Assembly: GCA_031291845.1 (NCBI GenBank)
Contig: JARLIH010000467.1
Location: 1 to 64,000 of the forward strand
Reading direction: 5' to 3'
Origin: Isosphaeraceae bacterium
GTDB taxonomy: Bacteria; Planctomycetota; Planctomycetia; Isosphaerales; Isosphaeraceae
Length of the DNA: 64,000 nucleotides
The position numbers and the translations under genes are program-made. Position 1 is the first letter of the stretch. Each line of letters begins with the position of its first letter. The notes beneath the pieces are model-generated. The model made no database searches. It had not been told where the DNA came from and saw nothing but the letters and a program-made list of their open reading frames with translations. Shown here piece by piece: positions 8,133 to 18,050 of the stretch.

Positions 8133-9062
8133 TCAGGCTTTCTCCGCGCGGTCTTTGACCGCAGCGCGGCGGCGGGGGGCGACCGGGCGAACTTCTTCGA
8201 CCTCGTAGAAGAGCCACGACAACACCCAGAGCTCCACTTGCAGCAGCACGAGCGCGATGCCGAGCATGGCGAAGCCGGCGGCGTCGTGCGCGACCTTGTC
8301 GCCGAACGCGCGCCCCCACAAATAGTAGCTCCAGCCGGTGGCCGTGATGCGGATGATGTTGCTCACCAGGGCGATCGGGATCGCGCTCGCCATGATGAGG
8401 ATCCGTTCCCAGATCGGGCGGCGGCTGACCAGCACCACGAGCGCGTTGAGCGCGACGAAGCTCACGAGCATCGACAGGCCGTTGCAGGCGCGGGCGACCT
8501 CCAGCGGGTTGGCCCCCACGAAGATCACGTTCCCCTGCGCGATCACGGGGAGGTTGGTGACCTGCATCAAGATCAACGTGCCGCGCGTCGCCAGGGTCTG
8601 GAGCGGGGTCGCGAGCAGTCCGTTGAAGCTCGGCGGCACCGGCATCATGAAGCCGAGGAAGACGACCGCCGGCAGCGCGACGCGCAACAGGTGCCACCCC
8701 CCCAGGGTCAACACGAGCGAACCCACGACCCAGGGAATGAGCGACGCTTCGATGTACTGCTCGTTCCGCTCGTAGAGGAAGACCCGCAGCACCAGCAGGG
8801 CCACGAGCGGCAGGAACCCCCACCAGCACGGGGCCAGCCGCGCGGGGTTCAGCAGGTGCCGGCGGTCCCAGAGGATGTACGCGGCCATCGGGATGACGAG
8901 ATAGCCGTAACTGTTGTTCGGGTCGGCGTTCCACAGGCCGACGAGGTTGACGAAGCAAGGCGCGAACGACACGGCCAAGGCGGCGGCGACAGGCACCACG
9001 ACCAAAGCCGAGGAGGCCCACTGGGCCCACGGCGCGGGCGATTTGACCGGTAGCGTCGCCAT
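8133..9062 (-). CDS. Exosortase (exosortase/archaeosortase family membrane cysteine transpeptidase)
   Basis: This multi-pass inner-membrane protein (309 aa) is predicted to cleave and transfer C-terminal sorting signals, usually coupled to EPS production. Roughly eight hydrophobic segments run from residue 18 to 290. The three family signatures are present: Cys193 in EVARACNGLSML, Arg238 in SNIIRITATGW and His259 in KVAHDAAGF, which form the proposed Cys-Arg-His catalytic set. The early SYGYLVIPMAAYILW stretch is also family-typical. It stands alone on its transcript with a promoter candidate at 9141-9170, downstream of the autokinase and EpsI. No protein in the window ends in an evident PEP-CTERM-like tail, so its substrates must lie elsewhere. 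Confidence 0.95.
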   Translation of the reverse strand: MATLPVKSPAPWAQWASSALVVVPVAAALAVSFAPCFVNLVGLWNADPNNSYGYLVIPMAAYILWDRRHLLNPARLAPCWWGFLPLVALLVLRVFLYERNEQYIEASLIPWVVGSLVLTLGGWHLLRVALPAVVFLGFMMPVPPSFNGLLATPLQTLATRGTLILMQVTNLPVIAQGNVIFVGANPLEVARACNGLSMLVSFVALNALVVLVSRRPIWERILIMASAIPIALVSNIIRITATGWSYYLWGRAFGDKVAHDAAGFAMLGIALVLLQVELWVLSWLFYEVEEVRPVAPRRRAAVKDRAEKA

Positions 9063-9333
9063 CGTTTGCTCGCTCCTCCTCCGTCCGAACGTCCCCGAGC
9101 TGGGCGCAGGCCTCGTCCCGAGACGCGCTCAGGACCCGCCATCATAAGCCTTGCCGCACGACCCCGACAATCTGCGCCGCCTGTGTCGGCGGCCTGGCGA
9201 AACGCTGTTGGATTCCCGCAACAATCCGCCGCGAGGCGAGTTTCTGCGAGAGGCGGTTAACGCTCGGGTTGCGCACAGGCGATCCTCTTTGATCGCTCCG
9301 TGAAGGACGTGCGCAACGCATGTATTCGATGCT
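9063..9333 (-). promoter_or_regulatory. Intergenic region with promoter candidate for the exosortase
   Basis: On the minus strand TTGTCG (9165-9170) is followed after 18 bp by TATGAT (9141-9146), a fair sigma70-type match that would give a leader of about 70 nt before the exosortase ATG. A small hairpin (GCGATC-CTCTTT-GATCGC, 9279-9296) lies just past the stop of the upstream autokinase gene without a T tract. Confidence 0.5.
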
Positions 9334-11634
9334 CTAAACAGCCGGCTCGGCCGACGAGTGGCCACCGTAGGCGTAAGAGCCCCCATAGGCGCCGTCGGGC
9401 GACCGCATTCCATTGACGACCGCACCGAGCACCGGGACGCCGACCTGGGCCAAGCGGCGGTTGGCCCGGTCGACGAGCGGGAAGCGGCTGGCGTCGTAGC
9501 GGACGGCGAGGACGGCGCCGTCGGTCCAGCGGCCGATCGTCAGGGCGTCGGGCACGGGAAGCACGGGGGGGGCGTCGACGATGATCATGTCGAAGCTCTC
9601 GCGCGCCTGGGCCAGCAGGTTGCCGAGCCGGTCCCCTTGGAGCAAGCGGCTCGGATCGACGCGCGGGGTGCCGGCGGGCAGGAAGTGGAAGCCGCCGGCG
9701 TCCTCGACGACGATGATCGCGTCCTCGGGCGACCGCTCACCGCGGAGGACGTTGATCAGGCCTTGCTCCTGCTCCGCGTCGAGCATGCGGCTCAAGGTCG
9801 GGTTGCGCAGGTCGGCGTCGATCAAGAGCGTCGAGAGGCCCGCGTTGACGCAGCGCTCGGCCAGTTGCGCGGCGAGCGTCGTCTTCCCCTCGCTGCCGCA
9901 GGCGCTGGTGATCAAGACGCAGTGGCGGTTGCGCCCCCAGGGGTCGGGGCGGGCGCAGAGGGCGACGCGCAGGTGGTCGAGGCTCTGCACGAACTCGTCG
10001 AGCTGGCGCTGCGCGCGGTCGTCGTGGCCCAGCGCCAACTGTCCGCCGCCGGAGGGGCGGATGCGAGGCAAGGGGGGCACCACGCCGAGCACGTGGAGCC
10101 GCGAGCGGCTCAACAGCTCGTCGGGATCGGCCACGCGCCCGGACTTCAGCTCGACCAGGCTGAGGAGGCCCAGCACCGCGAACCAGACCACCACCGGCGC
10201 GGCCAGCATCGCGTGCAGGCGGTGGTTCGAGCTCGGCCGCAGCATCGGCCGGGCCTCGAAGTCGAGCTGGATGCGGGCAAGCGCGTTCCGCGATTCGAAG
10301 TCGAGCTGCCGGAGGTGCGTCTGTACCTGGCTGAGCACCGCCTCGGCCCGCAGCAAGTCGCTCTGGGCGAATCCCACCTTCAAGGCGTCGTTGCCCGCCC
10401 GGTCGTTCTTGAGCGTCATCGCTTCGAGCTGGTCGTTGAGGGCCTGCTCCTGTGCGACCAGGGACGCCAACTGCCGCTCGGTCGCGCTGATGATGCGGTC
10501 GACGTCCGCGTCTCCCGTACCGCTGGCAAACTGCCGGCGGAGTCTCGGCTCCATGGTTTTCCAGAGGCGGTCGAGTGACGCGTCTTGCTCGGCGACGAGC
10601 GTCTGAAAGTGCCGGTACGCCGAGTCGCCCGAGGGGTTGCGCGCCGTCTTTTGCACCTGGCTCATCTTGTTCTGGTAAGCGGCCCGTTTCTCCACGACCT
10701 GGTGGACGAACGGGTCGGCGTAAAAGGCCGCTTTGATCGCCTCGTCGAGCTCGCGCGGGTCGGCCGCACGCGCGGCGTTCGGCTTTTCGCCCCGGAGGGT
10801 CTCGAGCTGACCCTGCACGCCGATGCGTTCGATGCGCACCTTGACGAGCTCCTGGTTCAGGTGGCCGTAGGCCTCGGCCGAGATCTGGTTGCGGTCCTTG
10901 GCCTCCAGGAGGGTCTCGTTGCCCAGCTTGTCGCGCAGTTGCTGCAAGGCGTCGCGCTTGTGGTCGACCTCGGTCTTGGCCTCGAGCTCGACGCGTTCGA
11001 GGCTCTGGCGGCGGAGCTTGGCGTCGCGATCGCGGATGTTCTTGGCGTCGTCGATGTAGGCCTTGACCACGGCGTTGACGAAGCCGGCCGCTTCTTCGGA
11101 GGACGTGGAGGTCATGGAGACCTGGATCTGGTTCGTCTCGCGCACCGGTGCAACCTGGAGCGAGCGGCGGATCACGCCTTCGGCGTCCTGGGCGTTCTCC
11201 GCGTCTTGCAGCAAGGGATAATGAAATAATTCCGGGTGCTTGTAGAGGGCGTCGCTCAGGACGTTGGGGCTGGTGACGAGGGTCACCTGGCTGGTGCGGT
11301 ACTCGGCGAAGGTGGCCTGGTTGAAGTTCTTGGTGTTGAAGATGTCTTCGGTGGGCTCGACCCGGAACTGCGCGACGGCCTCGTAGACGGGCTTGACCCG
11401 GTAATAGGCCAGGGTTACAAGCCCGGCCGAGCCGACGACCCAGAGGCAAAGGGCCTGCCACCAGTAGCGGCGGAAGGCGCGCCAGGCCATGTGGGCGGAG
11501 AACTTCTTCCGGGGGGGTCCTTGCTCGGCGTAGGCGTACTCGTCGTCGTAGTCGCCGTGGCTCACGGACTTGGCGGGGGGGACGTGCGACGCCCGCGCAG
11601 GCATGTGTCCGTCAATCCGTTCCGGGGTATCCAT
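9334..11634 (-). CDS. Polysaccharide co-polymerase / tyrosine autokinase (Wzc/BY-kinase type)
   Basis: A 766-aa inner-membrane protein that controls EPS chain length and autophosphorylates on C-terminal tyrosines. It has a cytoplasmic N-terminus, a first transmembrane helix at about 59-78 and a Wzz-like segment with PTEDIFNTKNFNQATFAEY. A long charged coiled coil (about 200-450) is followed by a second helix near 473-493. The cytoplasmic BY-kinase domain has Walker A in SACGSEGKTTLAAQLA (about 578-586), Walker A' in LLIDADLRNP and Walker B in MIIVDAPPVLPVPDA. The tail carries a tyrosine cluster (AYGGSYAYGG). Co-polymerase and kinase are fused, as in proteobacterial Wzc. It lies 27 bp downstream of EpsI in the same operon. 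Confidence 0.95.
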   Translation of the reverse strand: MDTPERIDGHMPARASHVPPAKSVSHGDYDDEYAYAEQGPPRKKFSAHMAWRAFRRYWWQALCLWVVGSAGLVTLAYYRVKPVYEAVAQFRVEPTEDIFNTKNFNQATFAEYRTSQVTLVTSPNVLSDALYKHPELFHYPLLQDAENAQDAEGVIRRSLQVAPVRETNQIQVSMTSTSSEEAAGFVNAVVKAYIDDAKNIRDRDAKLRRQSLERVELEAKTEVDHKRDALQQLRDKLGNETLLEAKDRNQISAEAYGHLNQELVKVRIERIGVQGQLETLRGEKPNAARAADPRELDEAIKAAFYADPFVHQVVEKRAAYQNKMSQVQKTARNPSGDSAYRHFQTLVAEQDASLDRLWKTMEPRLRRQFASGTGDADVDRIISATERQLASLVAQEQALNDQLEAMTLKNDRAGNDALKVGFAQSDLLRAEAVLSQVQTHLRQLDFESRNALARIQLDFEARPMLRPSSNHRLHAMLAAPVVVWFAVLGLLSLVELKSGRVADPDELLSRSRLHVLGVVPPLPRIRPSGGGQLALGHDDRAQRQLDEFVQSLDHLRVALCARPDPWGRNRHCVLITSACGSEGKTTLAAQLAERCVNAGLSTLLIDADLRNPTLSRMLDAEQEQGLINVLRGERSPEDAIIVVEDAGGFHFLPAGTPRVDPSRLLQGDRLGNLLAQARESFDMIIVDAPPVLPVPDALTIGRWTDGAVLAVRYDASRFPLVDRANRRLAQVGVPVLGAVVNGMRSPDGAYGGSYAYGGHSSAEPAV

Positions 11635-11661
11635 GAAAGAGGGCTTTCGGGGGTTCGGGGG

Positions 11662-12414
11662 TCAAGGAGACGACGATGACGACGGCGTCTGCTGGGCCTG
11701 CCGCACGCGCTGTTCCAGCGTAGGGAGAAGCGCTTGCAGGAAGGCCTCGCACGGGTTGCCGACGTCGCGCTTCTCGTGCTCCGTGATGCGCCGGGCCAAG
11801 TGAACTTTGTACATGCCGGGAATACGTTCCAGTTGCTTGAAGGTGCCGACGTCGGGCGACCAGTGGCCGTTATAGCGCCAGGAGTAATACACCTCCTGGC
11901 GCTCGGTCTGGCCTCCTTCGCCCCGCACATAGACTAGGGCGCGGAACGGTGCACGGAGGTCGCCGGCTTGCACAGTGTGGTCGTTCTGGGCCTCCGCCAG
12001 CTCGAAGCCCGCGGCCGGGTAGCAGGTCTCGGGCCGGTGGATAAAGACGGAGGTCGCCGGCCCGTAGAGGACGATGAGGTCGACCTTGACGCCCGTCGCC
12101 TGGTTGACGTACCGCCGCAGGATGTGGTCGGTCGCGCCGGTCGCCCGGGCGATCTGGTCCTCCAGCTTCGCCGCCTCGCCCCGCCAGGGACCGATCGTCA
12201 GCGGTAATTCATCCAGCGGGAAAGGGGAGTCCTTCCAGGCCTCCGACAGGGCCTGAAACCGCTGGGTCTGCTTCCACCGGATCACGCCCGAGGCCGCCAG
12301 CAAGGCGCAGACGAGAAGGACGCGGACCCAGGTCCCGGCCGACACCCCCCGCGCGCGGACGGCCGTCGACGTGGCGGCAACGCCTGGTTCGGTTGTAAGG
12401 TCCGTGACGCTCAT
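11662..12414 (-). CDS. epsI: EpsI family exosortase-associated protein (DUF3485)
   Basis: The 250-aa product has a single transmembrane helix at about 29-46 and an extracytoplasmic EpsI domain. The signature HRPETCYPAAGF (His126, Cys131), the preceding DLIVLYGPA strand and the later YYSWRYNG segment are diagnostic of EpsI/DUF3485. In many genomes this domain is fused to or adjacent to exosortases and is needed for EPS export, though its biochemical role is not settled. Here it starts the minus-strand operon with the autokinase, and the exosortase follows downstream. The last residues are a run of serines. Confidence 0.93.
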   Translation of the reverse strand: MSVTDLTTEPGVAATSTAVRARGVSAGTWVRVLLVCALLAASGVIRWKQTQRFQALSEAWKDSPFPLDELPLTIGPWRGEAAKLEDQIARATGATDHILRRYVNQATGVKVDLIVLYGPATSVFIHRPETCYPAAGFELAEAQNDHTVQAGDLRAPFRALVYVRGEGGQTERQEVYYSWRYNGHWSPDVGTFKQLERIPGMYKVHLARRITEHEKRDVGNPCEAFLQALLPTLEQRVRQAQQTPSSSSSP

Positions 12415-12744
12415 AACCCATTTCTCGTCAGGGGGACTGCCGCCTCATGATGAGAACTCCCCAAGATCGCGGTTGCACGGCCCGCGATCGAAGTTCCTGG
12501 AGACGCGCCGAGCGGATGGGGATAGGGCTAAAGGGGCGGATTATGCCGATGGCGCAAAACCGTCCACCAATTATCCAAGTAGGTATCATGGCGCGGCCCC
12601 AGCGACATTGCAAGCCGGAATTGACGGGCGTGGCGACGCCGCGACGCGCCGACGGGAATCCTACGGCAAAGGGCCGTGGATGGAGTGTGGATCGCTCCCC
12701 CTGGTAGGATGGTGCGGAACGACAAAGGGCCGGAGGCCAGCGCG
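12415..12744. other. Divergent intergenic region with a leader hairpin
   Basis: This 330-bp gap separates epsI (minus) from the DUF4058 gene (plus). It holds a perfect 8-bp stem, GATCGCGG/CCGCGATC with a 9-nt loop (12465-12489), about 50 nt upstream of the epsI ATG, and a small GGCGT-GGCG-ACGCC hairpin (12627-12640). I could not find a convincing promoter pair for either gene. Confidence 0.4.
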
Positions 12745-13512
12745 ATGCCGTCACCCTTCCCGGGCATGAACCCGTACTTCGAGCAGGCCGCTCACTGGCA
12801 CGATTTCCACATGGAGTTCCTCTCGGCGTTGCGCCGGCAGTTGGCCCCCAGGATCGCGCCCGACTACATCGTTCAGCTCGAAGAGCACGTTTACATTCAC
12901 GATCTGCCACCGGAGCCACGTCGCTCTCTCGGCCGCGCGGACCTGTCCGTGACACAGAGGGAGGCTGGGCCGACCGGCCAGACGGCGATCGGTGTGCTCG
13001 AGGCGCCCGCGTCGGTCCACCTGCCGGTCCAGGATGTCGAACACGTTCCCTTCTTGGAGATCCGAGACCGCCGCGGGCGTGAGCTCGTGGCGGTCATCGA
13101 GCTTCTGAGCCCCTCCAATAAGCGTGCAGGAGACGATCGCGAGCAATACCTGGCCAAGCGCCGCGAGCTGCTGCGAAGCCCGGCGCATTTGGTCGAGATC
13201 GATCTGCTCCGGGGGTGGGCCCCCATGCCGGCGGAGGATCGACCCGAATGCGCTTACTCGGTGCTCGCCAGCTGCGCAGAGAGCCGCTCGCCCGCAAGCT
13301 TCTCGCCGATTCGTTTGCGCGACCCGTTGCCCGTGATCCCGATTCCACTGCGGGCGCCGGCTGAGCCTTGCCGGATCGATTTCCAAGACGTGCTCCACCG
13401 GGCCTACGACGGGCCTGGTTACGAGCACTTCATCTATGCCGGCTCACCCGAGCCCGCACTTGCCGCGGACGACGCCGAGTGGGCCAGGCAGTTCGTGCCG
13501 CAGCCGGGCTGA
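12745..13512 (+). CDS. DUF4058 family protein
   Basis: A 255-aa protein of unknown function, of a family abundant in cyanobacteria and planctomycetes. It shows the family's invariant start MPSPFPGMNPYFE and the central signature IELLSPSNKRAG followed by YLAKRRELLRSPAHLVEIDL. The start is placed at 12745 because the family always begins MPSPFPGM; the 23 extra codons upstream are not conserved-looking. It has no signal peptide or membrane segment. It has no obvious link to EPS and may be a later insertion between epsI and the TPR gene. A short hairpin (GCGTTG-CGG-CAACGC, 13570-13584) follows the gene. Confidence 0.9.
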   Translation: MPSPFPGMNPYFEQAAHWHDFHMEFLSALRRQLAPRIAPDYIVQLEEHVYIHDLPPEPRRSLGRADLSVTQREAGPTGQTAIGVLEAPASVHLPVQDVEHVPFLEIRDRRGRELVAVIELLSPSNKRAGDDREQYLAKRRELLRSPAHLVEIDLLRGWAPMPAEDRPECAYSVLASCAESRSPASFSPIRLRDPLPVIPIPLRAPAEPCRIDFQDVLHRAYDGPGYEHFIYAGSPEPALAADDAEWARQFVPQPG

Positions 13513-13709
13513 GCGCGGCTTGAATCTGCCCGGCCGCGCGTCTCGTGTTGTCGGGGTACGGCGACCGATGCGTTGCGGCAACGCCGCGAGGCGCCCTGGT
13601 CGCATTGCGGGAGGGCGGAACCGCACCCTAGTATAGTGAAGCCAGACGCCAGGCCGGTCGGCAAGGCGGCCGACACCCGTTCATTCCGTCCGTTGAAGGA
13701 GGCTGTGCC

Positions 13710-16700
13710 ATGAGCGAGCGGAGCACGACGACCCGGAGCCGCCGCCTGAACCTCCGGGGCCTGCTGATCGTGGGGGTTCTGGGCCTGGTCGTCACGGCCG
13801 GCTTCTTCGGCCTCAGCGCCTACCGGGCGCGCCACGGCACGCCCACCCTGCTGCGCGAGGCGAAAACGCTCTGGGAGCAGAAGCAGGCGTCGCTCGCCCT
13901 GGGATACCTGAACCGCTACCTCGAGCTGAATCCGTCGGACATCGAAGCGCTCGACCTGAAGGCGGAGATCCTGGCCGACACGGCCCAGGACTCGGCCCAG
14001 GCGCTCACGGCGATGCCCATCCACAACCAGATCCTCGGCATCGACCCCCAGCGGCAGAAGACGCGGCGGCGGCTGTTGATCCTCAACCTCAAGGTTCCGG
14101 GGCGGGGCAAGCCGGCCGAGACACTCGCCCGCGAATACATCAAACGCGGGGAGGACGACGCCGAAGCGCACCGCCTGCTCGCCCGTGCGCTCGAGGCCGT
14201 CGGTGAGGAGGGGGACTCCAAGGCCCTGGAAGAGGCCACCCACGAATACGAGCTGGCCGCGCAGAAACAGCCCGGCGACGCCGAAGGGGGCGAACGCCTG
14301 GCCCGGCTCTACCGCGACCGCCTGCACAGCCCCGAGAAAGCCCTGGCCGTTCTCGACCGGCTCGTCGCGTCCAACGAGAAGTCCCCCCCCGAAGCGCTGG
14401 CGTCGGCCTACATGGCCCGCGCACGCTACTTCCTGAGCAGCGGCGAGCGCGAACGCGCCCAGACGGAGGTCGACCGGGCGGTGAAAGCCGACCCGGCCGA
14501 CGTGAGCGCCCGGCTCCTGGCCGCCGAACTGGCCTGCCGGAGCGGCGACCTCGCCGCAGCGCACGCGCACCTCGAGGCGATCCCCAAGGCCGAGCAGGAG
14601 AGCCAGCAGGCCAAGGTCGTGCAAGGCCTGATCGACCTGCAAGAGCGCCGCCCGAACAGCACGGTGGAAGACTGGCGCGCGGGGCTGCTGCTGACCGGCG
14701 GGAACGACGCCGAGCTGACCTGGCGGCTCGCCAGTCTCTTGCTGGAAATGGGGCGGGTGCGCGAGGCCGAGCCCTTGATCGCCCAGTACCGCCGCCTGAT
14801 CGGCGGGGAGGCCCCCAACTCCTGGTACCACTACCTCCACGCGCTCTCATTGCTGCGGAGCAACCGCGCCGAGGAGGCGCTCAAAGAGGTCGAGGCCGTC
14901 CAGTACAAGGTCGAAAAGGCGCTGGAGCCGATGCTCTACCTGCTGCTCGGCCAGTGCTACGAGGGCATGCACGACACGGCCAAGGCACTCGGCGCCTACC
15001 AGAAGACGACCGAGCTCGCCCGCGACATGTCCGAGCCCTGGCTGGCGATCGCGCGGCTGAAGAAGGCCGTGCGGGTCGAGGACGCGATCGAGACCTTGCA
15101 GTTGGGGCTGAAGGCGCTGCCGGGCGACCTGCGGCTGCTCGCCGCGGAAATCGAGCTGCTCCGTGAACAGCAGATGCAGCGCCCGGCGAACCAGCGCTCG
15201 TGGACCGAGCTCGAACGGGTGCTCGAGCGGGCGCAGAAGGCGTCGCCGAACGCGCTCGACGTGGCCCTGGCACAGGCGGACTACCTGGCGAGCCGTGGGC
15301 AGACGGAAGCGCTCGACGACTTGCTGCGCCGGGCGACGGCGGCGAATCCAAGGGTAACCCGGCTCTGGCAGGCGCGCGCGGCAGCCCTGAGCCGCCGGGG
15401 GCAGATCGCGCCGGCCTTGAAGGTGCTCGACGAAGCGCTGGCGGCGGCCGGTCCGCAGGCCGCGTTCTTCGAGAGCAAGGCAGCGCTCCTGCTCGCGCAG
15501 GGGCACGAGGTCGAAGCCCGGGGGGTGCTGGAGGACGGCCTGAAGCGCGCCGCGGTTGACCAGCAGCCCGCGCTGTGGAAGGCCCTGGGGGATTACCACG
15601 CCGGCCGAGGGGCGCCGGCCGATGCGCGGCTCGCCTACCAGAAATACGCCGAGCTCATGCCGGAAAGCCCCGAGCCCCAGATGCTGCTCTTGAACCTGGC
15701 CTTGACCGCGGGGGACGAGAGCGCGGCGCACACCGCGATCGAGGCCCTCAAGGCCCAAGGGGGACCGAAGAGCTCCCTCTGGCGCGCGGCACGCGTGCAA
15801 GAACTTCTCCTCGAGCCCGCCAAGGGCACGGCCAAGGCGGCGGACAAAGGGGAGCGTATGCAAGAGGCGGAACGGCTCGTCCGCGAGATCGAGCAGAACG
15901 ACCCAGGCTCGCCGCAGGGACCGCTCCTCGCAGGGCGCGTGAAAGAGAAACAAGGGGACGTGGACGGAGCGGCCAAAGCGTACGAACGCGCCCTCGACCT
16001 GGGGGGCCAGCCCGCGCTCGGCCCCTTGGTCGCCCTGCTGGTGCGCACGCACCGCGACAGCGAGCTGGAGCGGATCCGCAAGAAGACCGGCATCCCGCAG
16101 GCCCAGGTCGAACAGCTCGCGGCCCTGCAGGCGCTGCGGACGGGGGACAAGACGCGCGCGGAGCAGCTCGCCGCGCAGGTCGTCCAGGGGAGCCCCGAAG
16201 CGCTCGACGTCCGGCTCTGGCAGGCCGAAGTGCTCAAGGCCCTGGGCAAGCCCGACAAGGCCGAGGAGACCTTGCGTGCGCTCACCGCCGAGCGGCCGAG
16301 CGAGCCGGGCCCGTGGCTCCAACTGCTGATGCTCCAGGTCGCGCAGCGACACATGGACGAGGCGGGACGGACGGCCGACAAGATCAAGGCGAGCGTCAAG
16401 ACCGAGCGGCCCGAGCTGTTCTGGGCCCAGTGCTACCGCGCCTCGGAGAAATTCGCCGAGGCCGAGAAGTTCTACAAGGAAGCCCTCCGCAAGTGGCCGA
16501 ACGAGGTGAGCGTGCGGACCGCGGTCGTCGGCTACTGCGAGCAAACCGGCCGGCGCGGCGAGGCGGAGGGCATGCTTCGCAAGCTCCTGGAGACCGACCC
16601 GGGGCTCGGCTGGGCACGCCGCAAGCTGGCGCTGTCGCTGGCCGGGCACAGGGGGGACCAGGTCGCCTGGGCCGAGGCGCTCCGCGTCATCGGTCCCGAG

Positions 16701-17921
16701 ACGCGCCCGGACGACACGCCGGACGACCGCCTCGCCCGCGCTCGGGTCTACGCCGAGGGGACCGAGCCGGGCCAGCGCGAGCGGTCGCTGGAAATCCTCC
16801 AGCGGCTCGCCGCCGAGCTCCCGCAGTCGCCGGCGGTGCACGACGCCATGGCCCGCCTGTACCTCGCGATGGGCCAGATCGCCGACGCCCGGGCTCACGC
16901 CGCGGTCGCCGCCGGCGAGAACGGCTCGGCCGATGCCGTCCGCCTCTACGCCGGCATCCTGCTCACCGCGGGGGACCTCGACGAGGCCGAGCGCCAGCTC
17001 GCCCGGCTGCTCGAGGCCGAACCCAACAGCCTCCCCGTCGCCGAGATCCGCGCGCGCCTGCTCGTGGCCAGGGGCCAGGGGCAGGAGGCCGCGAGCGTCC
17101 TGGAGCAGGCATGCGCCGACCGGCTCAACGCCCTGCAGGACATCCCCGTCGGCGAGAAGATGATCGGCCTGTTGGTTCGCCTGAAGCAGCTCGAGGCCGC
17201 GGAACGGGTCGCCCGCAAGGTGGGCAAGCTCGGCCTGCGCGGCCAGTGCGTGCTGGCCGAGTACCTCGCCCTGCACGGCCCCGACGGCCGGGGCGACGAC
17301 GAAGCGGCCTCCATCCTGGAGGCGGTCGTCAAGGCCGGCGGCGCCCCCGAAGCCGGCACGTCCGCCATGAACCTGGCGAACACGCCCGCGGCCGACCCGC
17401 GCTGGCTCCCCCTCGCCGATACCTACCTGGCCGCCGCGCTGAAGGAGGCGCCCGACGCGATCGACCTGCTCCAGAAGCAGGCCTTCGTACGCCACCTCCA
17501 GGGCAAGTACCCGGAGGAGATCGCGGTCTACAAAGAGATCATCGCGCGCAAGCCAGGCGACCACCAGTTCCTGAACAACATGGCCTGGACGCTCTCGGAA
17601 GACATGAACGAGCCGCAGGCGGGCCTGGACCGGATCAACGAGGCGACGGAAAAGCTCGGGCCACAGCCGCACATCCTCGACACCCGGGGCGTCATCCTGA
17701 CGCGGCTCGGCCGGTTCGACGAAGCGATCAAGGACCTGGAAACGGCGGCCCGCGCGGTGCCCACCGGCCCGATCTTTTTTCACCTCGCCCGCGCCTATCA
17801 GAAGCAAGGGCGGACCGACGACTTCCGGAAGGCCCGCGACCGGGCCCGCGCGGCCGGCCTGCTCCCCGAGCAGCTCCAACCAGGGGAGCGGGAAGAGTGG
17901 GTCAAGCTCTTGGCGCTGTGA
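13710..17921 (+). CDS. Large membrane-anchored TPR-repeat protein
   Basis: The 1403-aa product has one N-terminal transmembrane segment (about 17-36, GLLIVGVLGLVVTAGFFGL) and then an almost continuous array of tetratricopeptide repeats to the C-terminus, for example PSDIEALDLKAEILADT and LEAEPNSLPVAEIRARLLVA. The length and the repeats recall the PrsT-type TPR proteins that accompany exosortase/EPS systems, although no lipobox is visible here. It probably acts as a periplasmic or surface scaffold for EPS export (inference). The start is supported by a strong AAGGAGG at 13697-13703, and TATAGT at 13632-13637 is a possible -10 without a clear -35. A hairpin at 17958-17987 follows. Confidence 0.85.
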   Translation: MSERSTTTRSRRLNLRGLLIVGVLGLVVTAGFFGLSAYRARHGTPTLLREAKTLWEQKQASLALGYLNRYLELNPSDIEALDLKAEILADTAQDSAQALTAMPIHNQILGIDPQRQKTRRRLLILNLKVPGRGKPAETLAREYIKRGEDDAEAHRLLARALEAVGEEGDSKALEEATHEYELAAQKQPGDAEGGERLARLYRDRLHSPEKALAVLDRLVASNEKSPPEALASAYMARARYFLSSGERERAQTEVDRAVKADPADVSARLLAAELACRSGDLAAAHAHLEAIPKAEQESQQAKVVQGLIDLQERRPNSTVEDWRAGLLLTGGNDAELTWRLASLLLEMGRVREAEPLIAQYRRLIGGEAPNSWYHYLHALSLLRSNRAEEALKEVEAVQYKVEKALEPMLYLLLGQCYEGMHDTAKALGAYQKTTELARDMSEPWLAIARLKKAVRVEDAIETLQLGLKALPGDLRLLAAEIELLREQQMQRPANQRSWTELERVLERAQKASPNALDVALAQADYLASRGQTEALDDLLRRATAANPRVTRLWQARAAALSRRGQIAPALKVLDEALAAAGPQAAFFESKAALLLAQGHEVEARGVLEDGLKRAAVDQQPALWKALGDYHAGRGAPADARLAYQKYAELMPESPEPQMLLLNLALTAGDESAAHTAIEALKAQGGPKSSLWRAARVQELLLEPAKGTAKAADKGERMQEAERLVREIEQNDPGSPQGPLLAGRVKEKQGDVDGAAKAYERALDLGGQPALGPLVALLVRTHRDSELERIRKKTGIPQAQVEQLAALQALRTGDKTRAEQLAAQVVQGSPEALDVRLWQAEVLKALGKPDKAEETLRALTAERPSEPGPWLQLLMLQVAQRHMDEAGRTADKIKASVKTERPELFWAQCYRASEKFAEAEKFYKEALRKWPNEVSVRTAVVGYCEQTGRRGEAEGMLRKLLETDPGLGWARRKLALSLAGHRGDQVAWAEALRVIGPETRPDDTPDDRLARARVYAEGTEPGQRERSLEILQRLAAELPQSPAVHDAMARLYLAMGQIADARAHAAVAAGENGSADAVRLYAGILLTAGDLDEAERQLARLLEAEPNSLPVAEIRARLLVARGQGQEAASVLEQACADRLNALQDIPVGEKMIGLLVRLKQLEAAERVARKVGKLGLRGQCVLAEYLALHGPDGRGDDEAASILEAVVKAGGAPEAGTSAMNLANTPAADPRWLPLADTYLAAALKEAPDAIDLLQKQAFVRHLQGKYPEEIAVYKEIIARKPGDHQFLNNMAWTLSEDMNEPQAGLDRINEATEKLGPQPHILDTRGVILTRLGRFDEAIKDLETAARAVPTGPIFFHLARAYQKQGRTDDFRKARDRARAAGLLPEQLQPGEREEWVKLLAL

Positions 17922-17957
17922 CCGCCCCGCGAACGGAATCGGCCGATTCGAGCTCAA

Positions 17958-17987
17958 CCCAAAACCTCAATACCCTGAGGTTTGGGG
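17958..17987 (+). terminator. Hairpin downstream of the TPR gene
   Basis: A 12-bp stem with one mismatch (CCCAAAACCTCA / TGAGGTTTGGGG) and a 6-nt loop lies 37 nt past the TPR stop. It lacks a following T tract, so terminator activity is uncertain. Confidence 0.5.
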
Positions 17988-18050
17988 TACCGATATCATT
18001 GAGGAGTGAGAACCTTCCACGACCTTCGCCGCGGTGGTCCCCTTGAAGCG

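Noticed and set aside
14847-17957. 1036-codon open frame on the minus strand opposite the TPR gene
   Set aside because: It mirrors the TPR gene codon by codon; the protein is a valine/glycine/arginine-rich artefact of high third-position GC with no domain, and the plus-strand gene has a strong ribosome-binding site.
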